Below are positions 16,831 to 23,729 of a DNA stretch of 32,903 nucleotides, in pieces (position 1 is the first letter of the stretch; every line of letters starts with the position of its first letter). Made by a program: the position numbers and the translations under genes. The DNA is from SIG578 sp045655125 (GTDB lineage Bacteria; Bacillota; Clostridia; Oscillospirales; Ruminococcaceae): positions 1 through 32,903 of the forward strand of contig JAZOOR010000031.1 of NCBI GenBank assembly GCA_045655125.1, read 5' to 3'. The notes under the pieces are model-generated. The model did not search any database and was not told where the DNA came from. It worked only from the letters and a program-made list of their open reading frames with translations.

Positions 16831-19233
16831 GTGGATTACAATTTTAAGGAAATTGAAAAAAAGTGGCAGGATATTTGGGATAAAGAAAAAGCCTTTGCTG
16901 CAAAAAACGATTACTCAAAGCCTAAATTTTTTGGTCTTGTAGAGTTTCCGTATCCTTCCGGACAGGGACTGCATGTTGGCCATCCCCGTTCATATACTGC
17001 ACTTGATATAATATCGAGAAAAAAGAGACTTCAGGGTTTTAATGTTCTCTATCCTATGGGATGGGATGCATTTGGATTGCCTACTGAAAACTATGCAATT
17101 AAAAATCACATTCATCCCGAGGCTGTTACAAAGATGAATGTTGAAAACTTTAAAAGACAGCTGAAATCTCTCGGTTTTTCTTTTGATTGGGATAGGGAAG
17201 TTAATACCACTGATCCGGGTTATTACAAATGGACACAGTGGATATTCCTTCAGTTATTTAAAAAAGGTCTTGCATATAAAAAGAAAATGTCTGTTAACTG
17301 GTGTACATCGTGTAAATGCGTCCTTGCAAATGAAGAGGTTGTTAACGGCGTTTGCGAGCGTTGCGGCAGTGAGGTTATACATAAGGATAAGGAGCAGTGG
17401 ATGCTCAAAATAACTGAGTATGCACAGCGCCTTATTGATGACCTTGCCGATGTAAACTACATAGAGCGAGTAAAGACGTCTCAGATAAATTGGATTGGAC
17501 GTTCTGTTGGTGCAGAGGTTGACTTTGCAACAAGCGCAGGAGATACTCTTAAAATATATACCACCCGTGCAGATACCCTCTTTGGAGCAACCTATATGGT
17601 TATTTCTCCTGAGCACCCATATATTGATAAGTGGAAGAGCCTGCTTTCTAACTATGATGCTGTTATGGATTATCGTAGCGAGGCTGCAAGAAAATCGGAT
17701 TTTGAGAGAACTGAGCTTGTAAAGGATAAAACTGGTGTAAAGCTTGAGGGCGTTACAGCTATAAATCCCGTCAATAACACAGAAATTCCTATTTTTGTTT
17801 CAGATTATGTTCTTATGACATATGGAACAGGCGCGATTATGGCGGTTCCTGCTCACGATACGCGCGATTATGATTTTGCAAAAGCATTTTCTCTGCCTAT
17901 AATTGAGGTTGTTGCGGGCGGAAATGTTGAGAAAGAAGCCTTTACCGATTGTCAGACAGGTATTTTAGTGAATTCAGGATTTCTTAACGGACTTTCTGTT
18001 GAAGAAGCTAAAAAAACAATTATTGAGTGGCTTGAAAAAGAGAAAAAGGGAACACCTAAGGTTAATTTCAAGCTTCGTGACTGGGTATTCTCCCGCCAGA
18101 GATATTGGGGAGAGCCTATCCCTATGGTTTATTGTGAAAAGTGCGGTTGGGTTCCTCTGCCCGAGAGTGAGCTTCCTTTAAAGCTTCCTGAGGTTGAGCA
18201 CTATGAGCCTACCGATAGCGGCGAATCTCCTCTTGCTGCAATAGAGGATTGGGTTAATACTACCTGTCCTCACTGTGGCGGCAGTGCTAAGAGAGAAACC
18301 GATACTATGCCTCAATGGGCAGGTTCGTCGTGGTATTTCTTAAGATACTGTGACCCCGATAATGTAAGTGAGCTTGCAGCAAAAGAGGCTCTTAACTATT
18401 GGATGCCTGTTGATTGGTACAACGGCGGTATGGAGCACACAACTCTTCATCTGCTTTATTCAAGATTCTGGCACAAATTCCTCTATGATATCGGTGTAGT
18501 CAATACCGCTGAGCCTTATTCAAAGAGAACAAGCCACGGAATGATTCTCGGCGAAAACGGCGAAAAGATGAGTAAATCCCGCGGTAATGTTGTTAACCCT
18601 GATGAAATCGTAAACGATTACGGCGCCGATACAATGAGAATGTATGAAATGTTTATTGGCGACTTTGAGAAAGCAGCTCCTTGGAGTACTTCCAGCATAA
18701 AAGGATGTAAGCGTTTCCTTGATAAAATTTGGAGTCTGCAGGAAGTTTGTGATGGCGAGGGATATCGCCCCGAGCTTGAGTCTTCCATTCATAAGACCAT
18801 TAAAAAGGTCGGTGACGATATAGAGGCTATGAAGTTTAACACAGCTATTGCCTCTATGATGACTCTTCTTAACCAAATCAATGAGAAACACAGCATTACA
18901 CGCGATGAATACAAGACGCTGCTTATTCTCTTAAATCCTTTTGCTCCTCATATTACAGAGGAAATATGGAGTAATTTAGGCTGTGAGGGAAGAGTTTATC
19001 AGCAGGTCTGGCCCAAATACGATGAAGCAAAATGCAAGGATGAATCGATTGAAATAATCGTTCAGGTCAATGGCAAGCTCAAGGATAAGATTTCTATAGC
19101 TCCCGGTAGCAACAGGGAAGATATGCTTTCCTCGGCAATGAATCTTGAAAAGGTTATTTCCGCTATTGAGGGGAAAACAGTAGTTAAAGAAATTGTAGTT
19201 CCTGATAAGCTTGTAAACATTGTTGTAAAATAA
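16831..19233 (+). CDS. leuS: Leucyl-tRNA synthetase
   Basis: LeuRS charges tRNA-Leu. With the GTG at 16831, correctly placed after GGAGGAA (16818-16824), it has 800 residues; the upstream in-frame TTG at 16816 lies before that site. The HIGH-type motif is HVGH (residues 48-51) in FPYPSGQGLHVGH. The CP1 editing domain includes TYGTGAIMAVPAHDTRDYDFA, two Cys-pair knuckles are visible (CTSCK...CERCG and CEKCG...CPHCG), and KMSKS is at 579-583. A tRNA-binding helical domain and a small C-terminal domain follow. No T-box leader lies upstream: it is read as the last gene of the cluster. Confidence 0.98.
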   Translation: MDYNFKEIEKKWQDIWDKEKAFAAKNDYSKPKFFGLVEFPYPSGQGLHVGHPRSYTALDIISRKKRLQGFNVLYPMGWDAFGLPTENYAIKNHIHPEAVTKMNVENFKRQLKSLGFSFDWDREVNTTDPGYYKWTQWIFLQLFKKGLAYKKKMSVNWCTSCKCVLANEEVVNGVCERCGSEVIHKDKEQWMLKITEYAQRLIDDLADVNYIERVKTSQINWIGRSVGAEVDFATSAGDTLKIYTTRADTLFGATYMVISPEHPYIDKWKSLLSNYDAVMDYRSEAARKSDFERTELVKDKTGVKLEGVTAINPVNNTEIPIFVSDYVLMTYGTGAIMAVPAHDTRDYDFAKAFSLPIIEVVAGGNVEKEAFTDCQTGILVNSGFLNGLSVEEAKKTIIEWLEKEKKGTPKVNFKLRDWVFSRQRYWGEPIPMVYCEKCGWVPLPESELPLKLPEVEHYEPTDSGESPLAAIEDWVNTTCPHCGGSAKRETDTMPQWAGSSWYFLRYCDPDNVSELAAKEALNYWMPVDWYNGGMEHTTLHLLYSRFWHKFLYDIGVVNTAEPYSKRTSHGMILGENGEKMSKSRGNVVNPDEIVNDYGADTMRMYEMFIGDFEKAAPWSTSSIKGCKRFLDKIWSLQEVCDGEGYRPELESSIHKTIKKVGDDIEAMKFNTAIASMMTLLNQINEKHSITRDEYKTLLILLNPFAPHITEEIWSNLGCEGRVYQQVWPKYDEAKCKDESIEIIVQVNGKLKDKISIAPGSNREDMLSSAMNLEKVISAIEGKTVVKEIVVPDKLVNIVVK

Positions 19234-19255
19234 GTGTTTTTTCACATAAAAAGTA

Positions 19256-19284
19256 TTGACATAAATTTAATAACAATGTATAAT
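19256..19284 (+). promoter_or_regulatory. Consensus sigma-A promoter for rpsU
   Basis: TTGACA (19256-19261) and TATAAT (19279-19284) are separated by exactly 17 bases. Both hexamers are perfect, making this the strongest promoter in the window. Transcription should begin near 19291. Confidence 0.92.
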
Positions 19285-19291
19285 ATCAAAT

Positions 19292-19349
19292 ATGAGTGAT
19301 TTAATATATTACTTATGAATAACCCCTGCCAAACAGGTAGAGGGGAGGG
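19292..19349 (+). promoter_or_regulatory. Two-hairpin rpsU leader overlapping the ribosome binding site
   Basis: The first stem pairs 19292-19300 with 19308-19316 (9 bp including two G-U pairs), starting right at the expected transcript end. The second pairs CCCC-T (19323-19327) with A-GGGG (19341-19345), plus an inner GCC/GGU stem with a 5-base loop. Its 3' arm includes part of the Shine-Dalgarno AGGGGAGGG, so it could restrict translation of S21. Binding by S21 or another factor is unproven. Confidence 0.5.
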
Positions 19350-19358
19350 AAATTCATT

Positions 19359-19535
19359 ATGGCAGAAATTCGTTTAAAGGACAACGAATCTTTAGATAAC
19401 GCATTAAGACGTTTCAAAAAGCAGTGTGCCCGTTCCGGCGTTTTTGCTGAGGTTCGTAAGCGCGAGCACTATGAAAAACCTTCAGTTAAGCGCAAGAAGA
19501 AGTCTGAGGCTGCTCGTAAACGTAAGTTTAAGTAA
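19359..19535 (+). CDS. rpsU: 30S ribosomal protein bS21
   Basis: This 58-residue, highly basic protein begins MAEIRLKDNESLDNALRRFK and ends in a Lys/Arg-rich tail (KRKKKSEAARKRKFK), as expected of bS21, which sits near the anti-Shine-Dalgarno end of 16S rRNA. The ATG follows a G-rich site (19342-19349). It is a one-gene transcription unit between a perfect promoter and a terminator. Residue C23 and the KKQCARSGVFAEVRKREHYEKPS core match the family. Confidence 0.97.
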   Translation: MAEIRLKDNESLDNALRRFKKQCARSGVFAEVRKREHYEKPSVKRKKKSEAARKRKFK

Positions 19536-19556
19536 GTCTCAAAATAACTAGTGGAT

Positions 19557-19582
19557 AAAGCGGGCATTTGTCCCGCTTTTTT
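19557..19582 (+). terminator. Intrinsic terminator after rpsU
   Basis: AAAGCGGG (19557-19564) pairs with CCCGCTTT (19572-19579) around a 7-base loop, followed by a run of six Ts ending at 19582. It lies 22 bases after the rpsU stop. Confidence 0.92.
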
Positions 19583-19608
19583 CATTATTTAAAGAAAGAG
19601 TTAATATT

Positions 19609-20100
19609 ATGGCTATTTTTAAACCAAACTATTTTTATGATAAAATATGGGACATATCCGTAGACTTCCTTACCTGTAACAATATTAAGTGCGTCCTTCT
19701 TGATGTTGATAATACACTGACTACCCACGATAACCCGGCTGTACACGAAAAAGCACTTATATGGCTCGATGAAATAAAGGCGGCAGATATCTCCGCTGTG
19801 ATTATCTCAAACAATATTGAGCCTCGCGTTGCTCCTTTTGCGGATAGTATTGGGGTCAGATATGTTTGTCACGCTCAAAAGCCTCTGTCACGCGGAGTAA
19901 ATGAGGCTGCCTCTCTTACGGGTATTTCAAAAAATGAGATGCTCGTTATAGGCGACCAGATTTTCACCGATGTTCTTTGCGGCAAGTTTTCGGGAGTAAA
20001 AACCGCTCTTGTAGAGCCGTTTGAGCTTGAGGATATGCCATTTTTTAAGGTAAAACGCTTTTTTGAACGTATAATTTTAGGAAAGGTAAAGAGGAAATAA
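19609..20100 (+). CDS. yqeG: YqeG-family HAD phosphatase
   Basis: The 163-residue product is a HAD-superfamily IIIA phosphatase of the YqeG type. The nucleophile motif is LLDVDNTLT (D32, D34), followed by VIISNN (motif II) and MLVIGDQIFTDVLCGKFSG (motif IV). Eukaryotic relatives (GEP4) dephosphorylate phosphatidylglycerophosphate, and a similar lipid role has been proposed for YqeG, but the substrate here is not shown. The Shine-Dalgarno is weak (AAAGAAAGAG). It lies just after the rpsU terminator and runs into the endonuclease IV-like gene with a two-base gap. Confidence 0.88.
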   Translation: MAIFKPNYFYDKIWDISVDFLTCNNIKCVLLDVDNTLTTHDNPAVHEKALIWLDEIKAADISAVIISNNIEPRVAPFADSIGVRYVCHAQKPLSRGVNEAASLTGISKNEMLVIGDQIFTDVLCGKFSGVKTALVEPFELEDMPFFKVKRFFERIILGKVKRK

Positions 20101-20102
20101 CA

Positions 20103-20963
20103 ATGAGTGCTTTTTTTGGGCCTGCAGGCAGAGATGATAGTCTTCTAGCTTACGGATATAAGACATCGCTTGATATTCCAAGATGCGTGTATGAAAAGGG
20201 TTTGGACGCATTTGAGTATCAGTGTGGCCGAGGAGTAAATGTTAAGCTTGATGTAGCAAATGAGCTTGGTCGGCTTGCAAAAGAAAAGGGAATTCGTCTG
20301 TCTTTGCACGCACCGTATTACATTTCGCTTTCGGGTATTGAAAAAGAGAAGCGTGATAAAAGTATTGATTATATATTAAGCAGTGCTGTAGCAGCAGACG
20401 CTATGGGAGCAGACAGAATAATTGTTCACAGCGGCTCTTGCAGTAAAATTTCAAGAGAGGAAGCCTTGGAGCTTGCAAAGGATACAATCGTAAGAGCGAG
20501 AAAAACGCTTGATGAAAAGGGTCTTGAACATATTCACATTTGCCCCGAAACAATGGGAAAAATAAATCAGCTTGGCACACTTGCAGAGGTAATGGAGCTT
20601 TGCAAATCTGATGAAAGAATGATTCCTTGCATTGATTTTGGACATTTAAATGCAAGAGACTTGGGAGCAATAAAAAACGAGCAGGACTATAAGGTTATTC
20701 TTGATAAAATTGAAAATGCTCTTGGGTTTGATCGCCTTAAAAATTTTCATTCACATTTTTCAAAAATTGAATACACGGCAGGTGGTGAAAAGCAGCATTT
20801 AACATTTGATGATACTCAGTTTGGGCCTGATTTTGAGCCGCTGCTTAATCAAATTGTAAAGCGCGGATTATCGCCTGTTTTTATATGTGAATCAGCAGGA
20901 ACTCAGTCCGATGATGCTCTTAAAATGAAAAACTATTATCTTAGTATAAAAAGCGGTGAGTAA
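20103..20963 (+). CDS. Endonuclease IV-like TIM-barrel protein (AP endonuclease 2 family)
   Basis: The 286-residue protein has the xylose isomerase-like TIM barrel of endonuclease IV. Several expected zinc ligands are visible: H in LHAPYY, H in IVHSGS, E in CPETMG, D and H in CIDFGH, H in NFHSHFSKI, H in KQHLTF and E in ICESAG. The DRH segment that supplies an Asp-His pair in Escherichia coli Nfo appears here as KQH, so one ligand seems replaced. It may be a genuine abasic-site endonuclease or a diverged barrel enzyme; I therefore give no symbol. It is coupled to yqeG (GAGGA site) and followed after two bases by a peptidase gene. Confidence 0.8.
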   Translation: MSAFFGPAGRDDSLLAYGYKTSLDIPRCVYEKGLDAFEYQCGRGVNVKLDVANELGRLAKEKGIRLSLHAPYYISLSGIEKEKRDKSIDYILSSAVAADAMGADRIIVHSGSCSKISREEALELAKDTIVRARKTLDEKGLEHIHICPETMGKINQLGTLAEVMELCKSDERMIPCIDFGHLNARDLGAIKNEQDYKVILDKIENALGFDRLKNFHSHFSKIEYTAGGEKQHLTFDDTQFGPDFEPLLNQIVKRGLSPVFICESAGTQSDDALKMKNYYLSIKSGE

Positions 20964-20965
20964 TT

Positions 20966-22039
20966 TTGGTAAGTAATTTAGAAAAATTTATAAAGTATTT
21001 TCCTGATAATATTGATGCGGCGCTTGTTACTGATAGCTCAAACAGATATTACTTACTTGGTTTTGATACATCGGATGCAGGAACACTTGTTGTAACAAGA
21101 AAGAAAGCATATTTTATAATAGATTCAAGATATATTGAACTTGCTAAGCGCAATGAAAACGAGTTTTTAGAGGTTATTTTGCAGAAAGATTTGCTTTCAC
21201 AGGTAAAAGACATTTGTTTTCAAGAAAATACAAAATGCCTTGGAATAGAAACTCAGACTGTTCCGGTTTCGGAGTTTTATAAACTTAATAAAATTATTGG
21301 AGACATTATTGATACAAATGTAGATATAAATAGTATTATTATGGAGTTGCGTGCCATAAAAAACGATGACGAAATTGAAAAAATCAGACAAGCTCAGAAG
21401 ATTACCGACGGTGCATTTAAATATATCCTCGGGAGAATAAGGGAAGGGAAAACTGAAAAAGAACTTGCCCTTGAGCTCGAATTTTATATGCGAAGTAACG
21501 GGGCGCGAGCGACTGCATTTGATATAGTTTTTGTCGGCGGAAAAAACTGTTCGCTTCCACACGGGGTTCCGACTGATTATCGCCTTAAAAAAGGTGATTT
21601 TATCACTATTGACTTTGGTGCGGATATTGATGGATACAAGAGTGATATGACACGCACCATTGCCATTGGAAGTGTTTCGGATGAGCAAAAAATGGTGTAT
21701 GAAACAGTTCTGTTAGCACAGGAAACAGCGCTCGGACAAATAAAAGCAGGTAAATGTTGTAGTGATATAGATAAAATATCCAGAGATATAATTGCAAAGG
21801 CAGGGTATGGTGAATGTTTTGGTCATGCCTTGGGGCATGGTGTTGGGCTTGATATTCATGAGGCACCCGCTTTATCGCCTAACTGCAAAACAGTTTTAAA
21901 GCCGGGAATGATTATAACTGTTGAGCCCGGTATTTATTTGCCTGAGAAATTTGGTGTCAGAATAGAAGATATGGTTCTTATAACAGAAAATGGCATAGAA
22001 AATCTGACAAAAAGCAAGAAATCACTAATTATTATATGA
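20966..22039 (+). CDS. M24-family aminopeptidase / Xaa-Pro dipeptidase
   Basis: This 357-residue protein has a creatinase-type N-terminal domain (about residues 1-125) and a pita-bread catalytic domain. The five metal ligands of family M24 are recognisable: D in TIDFGADIDG, D in SDMTRTIA, H in GHALGHGVGLDIHEAP, E in TVEPGIYL and E in GVRIEDMV. It should remove residues before proline. The start is TTG at 20966 after GGTGAG, with no better ATG nearby. In many Bacillota a pepP-type gene directly precedes efp, exactly as here. efp nevertheless has its own promoter after it. Confidence 0.93.
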   Translation: MVSNLEKFIKYFPDNIDAALVTDSSNRYYLLGFDTSDAGTLVVTRKKAYFIIDSRYIELAKRNENEFLEVILQKDLLSQVKDICFQENTKCLGIETQTVPVSEFYKLNKIIGDIIDTNVDINSIIMELRAIKNDDEIEKIRQAQKITDGAFKYILGRIREGKTEKELALELEFYMRSNGARATAFDIVFVGGKNCSLPHGVPTDYRLKKGDFITIDFGADIDGYKSDMTRTIAIGSVSDEQKMVYETVLLAQETALGQIKAGKCCSDIDKISRDIIAKAGYGECFGHALGHGVGLDIHEAPALSPNCKTVLKPGMIITVEPGIYLPEKFGVRIEDMVLITENGIENLTKSKKSLIII

Positions 22040-22055
22040 AAATTCAAAAATACTA

Positions 22056-22084
22056 TTGCAAAAAAATGGGTTTTAATATAGAAT
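22056..22084 (+). promoter_or_regulatory. Predicted sigma-A promoter for efp
   Basis: TTGCAA (22056-22061) and TAGAAT (22079-22084) are spaced by 17 bases in the gap between the peptidase gene and efp. Transcription would start about 30-35 bases before the efp ATG. A TATAAT at 22092-22097 has no matching -35. Confidence 0.6.
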
Positions 22085-22124
22085 ATATGTATATAATTAA
22101 AGTTTATATGGAGGTTAACCTATT

Positions 22125-22682
22125 ATGGTAACAGCAGGAGATTTTAGAAACGGCGTAACATTTGAAATGGACGGTAACGTCTTTCAGATTATTGAATTTC
22201 AGCACGTTAAACCTGGTAAGGGCGCAGCATTCGTTAGAACAAAAATTAAAAATGTAATCAGTGGTGCAGTTGTTGAAAAAACCTTCAACCCCACTGAAAA
22301 ATATCCTACTGCTTTTGTAGAGAGAAAAGATATGCAGTATCTTTACAATGATGGAGAGCTTTACTACTTTATGGATCTTGAATCATATGAGCAGATTCCC
22401 ATCAATGCAGATACACTCGGCGATAACTTTAAGTTTGTTAAAGAGAATATGGAGTGCAAGGTGCTTTCCTACAAAGGTAATGTTTTTGGCGTTGAGCCTC
22501 CTTTCTTTGTTGAACTTGAGGTAACCAAGACTGATCCCGGATTTAAGGGAGATACAGCTACCAACGCTTCTAAACCTGCAACTCTGGAAACAGGCGCAGA
22601 AATTCGTGTTCCTCTTTTCATCGACGAGGGAGACATTATCAGAATTGACACCAGAACAGGCGAGTATATGGAAAGAGCATAA
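22125..22682 (+). CDS. efp: Elongation factor P
   Basis: EF-P relieves ribosomes stalled at polyproline stretches. The 185-residue product has the three-domain build: an N-terminal KOW-like domain, the central OB fold with MQYLYNDGELYYFMDLESYEQI, and the C-terminal OB fold with TKTDPGFKGDTATNASKPATLETG and FIDEGDIIRIDTRTGEYMER. The tip loop is PGKG with K32, the position that carries 5-aminopentanol in Bacillus subtilis; the modifying enzymes are not in this window. A GGAGG site precedes the ATG. The zinc-ribbon gene follows after 29 bases. Confidence 0.98.
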   Translation: MVTAGDFRNGVTFEMDGNVFQIIEFQHVKPGKGAAFVRTKIKNVISGAVVEKTFNPTEKYPTAFVERKDMQYLYNDGELYYFMDLESYEQIPINADTLGDNFKFVKENMECKVLSYKGNVFGVEPPFFVELEVTKTDPGFKGDTATNASKPATLETGAEIRVPLFIDEGDIIRIDTRTGEYMERA

Positions 22683-22711
22683 CTCTTATATGCTATATGG
22701 AGGTAATTAAA

Positions 22712-23143
22712 ATGACTTTAACCGAAAAAGCAGCATATTTAAAGGGCCTTGCAAACGGACTTTCTCTTGACGAAAGTAAACCCGAGACAAAGCTTATTAA
22801 TGCTTTGATTGATCTTGTTGATGATATTGCGCTTACTGTTGCTGATCTTGATGATGAGCTTGCAGTTGTTTCTGAGCAGGTAGATTTAATTGATGAGGAT
22901 CTTGAGTCGCTCGAAGAGGATTTCTACGAGGATGATGAATACGACGAAGAAGATGACCTCATTAAAGTTACTTGCCCAAATTGCGGCGATGATATCTATA
23001 TTGATGATGCAATATTAAATGATGGGGAACTGCAGTGTCCTAATTGCGGTGAGACTCTTGAGTTCAATATAGAGTATTGTGATTGCGAAGACGACTGCGA
23101 TTGTGATTGCGGTTGCTGTGACTGCGAAGAGGAAGATAAATAA
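22712..23143 (+). CDS. CD1247-like acidic zinc-ribbon protein with Cys-rich tail
   Basis: The 143-residue product has three parts: a helical N-terminal domain (about 1-68, TEKAAYLKGLANGLSLDESK) of the kind annotated as CD1247 N-terminal in Clostridia; a zinc ribbon with C88-x2-C91 and C109-x2-C112; and a tail with eight more cysteines among Asp/Glu residues (C123 to C138). It is strongly acidic throughout. The start is ATG 22712 behind GGAGG; an in-frame ATG at 22697 overlaps that site. It is probably co-transcribed with efp and ends at a strong terminator. Function is unknown; the tail could bind metal. Confidence 0.85.
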   Translation: MTLTEKAAYLKGLANGLSLDESKPETKLINALIDLVDDIALTVADLDDELAVVSEQVDLIDEDLESLEEDFYEDDEYDEEDDLIKVTCPNCGDDIYIDDAILNDGELQCPNCGETLEFNIEYCDCEDDCDCDCGCCDCEEEDK

Positions 23144-23165
23144 TTATATCTCGAATATTTATAGT

Positions 23166-23200
23166 AAAACAACCTTGGAATATTTTTCAAGGTTGTTTTT
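23166..23200 (+). terminator. Intrinsic terminator after the zinc-ribbon gene
   Basis: AAAACAACCTTG (23166-23177) pairs perfectly with CAAGGTTGTTTT (23188-23199), 12 bp, with further pairing inside the loop and a T-run on the 3' side. It closes the efp unit. Confidence 0.93.
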
Positions 23201-23497
23201 TATTCTTTAATAAATGACTTTGGGTTACATAACCAATCAATACAAGAAATCGGCAAATAGGAGAGGGGCCTAAAAAACATAGCCTTATGGACAAAATAAA
23301 TATTTTGTATAACTCAGGGAAGAAAAAAAGCGGATTTTATGTTAAATATGGTGTTTTTCTTGGTTTGTGTTGTTGCGCGATATCAGTTTGTTTAAATATT
23401 TTAAAATATATTTATATTTAACCTTTTCCCGAAAAATATTTTAGGTGCATATAATGTAATGTTACTTTATGTACAAAAATTTCAGGAAGGTGTTTTC
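23201..23497. other. AT-rich intergenic region, about 300 bases
   Basis: No large gene lies here. It contains an isolated AGGAGAGGGG stretch (23259-23268), the 44-codon micro-ORF described separately, a perfect ATATTTTAAAATAT palindrome (23396-23409) and a TATAAT box (23450-23455) lacking a good -35. The TATAAT may serve the DUF3343 gene that follows. A small regulatory RNA is possible, but I see no strong stem apart from the upstream terminator. Confidence 0.5.
23287..23421 (+). CDS. Candidate small membrane protein (44 residues)
   Basis: An ATG frame of 44 codons encodes a charged, lysine-rich start (MDKINILYNSGKKKSGFYVK) followed by a hydrophobic stretch, YGVFLGLCCCAISVCLNIL, long enough to span a membrane and containing four cysteines. 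The only Shine-Dalgarno-like sequence, AGGAGAGGGG (23259-23268), ends 18 bases before the ATG, which is farther than usual. The hydrophobic pattern after a basic segment is more gene-like than random AT-rich sequence, but I do not recognise the family. It might be real or chance; conservation upstream of DUF3343 genes would decide. Confidence 0.35.
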   Translation: MDKINILYNSGKKKSGFYVKYGVFLGLCCCAISVCLNILKYIYI

Positions 23498-23725
23498 ATG
23501 CAAAAAATTTATTTTAATTTCTCTTCTATTACATTTGCAATGAAATCAGAAAAACTTTTAAAATTAAATCATATTAATTGTAAGGTTGTCAAAACCCCCT
23601 CTCAATTCAGTAGCTGTGGCTGTGGTTATAGCGTCGCTGTATATAAAACTGATCTTGAAAAGGCAAAAAAAATCATTTTAAATCATAATATTCTATTAAA
23701 TGATATTAAGGAGCTTGAGGAGTGA
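23498..23725 (+). CDS. DUF3343 protein, putative Se/S carrier-like
   Basis: The 75-residue protein starts at ATG 23498 behind AGGAAGGTG; the frame is open upstream to 23459, but without a start signal. It matches the DUF3343 pattern: a strand-rich start (KIYFNFSSITFAMKSEKLL), a Val-Lys-Thr-Pro turn and a Cys-rich loop, SSCGCGYSVAVY (C40, C42). DUF3343 proteins are annotated as putative selenium/sulfur carriers and often sit next to cysteine desulfurase-like enzymes, as here. The stop TGA forms part of the Shine-Dalgarno of the desulfurase gene, so the two are translated together. Carrier function is inferred from family and context. Confidence 0.82.
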   Translation: MQKIYFNFSSITFAMKSEKLLKLNHINCKVVKTPSQFSSCGCGYSVAVYKTDLEKAKKIILNHNILLNDIKELEE

Positions 23726-23729
23726 TATT

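Noticed and set aside
21197..21688. 163-codon - strand frame inside the M24 peptidase
   Set aside because: It opposes the conserved metal-binding region and has no start signal.
23396..23409. ATATTTTAAAATAT palindrome as an operator
   Set aside because: In such AT-rich sequence it is likely by chance, and it falls at the end of the candidate micro-ORF.
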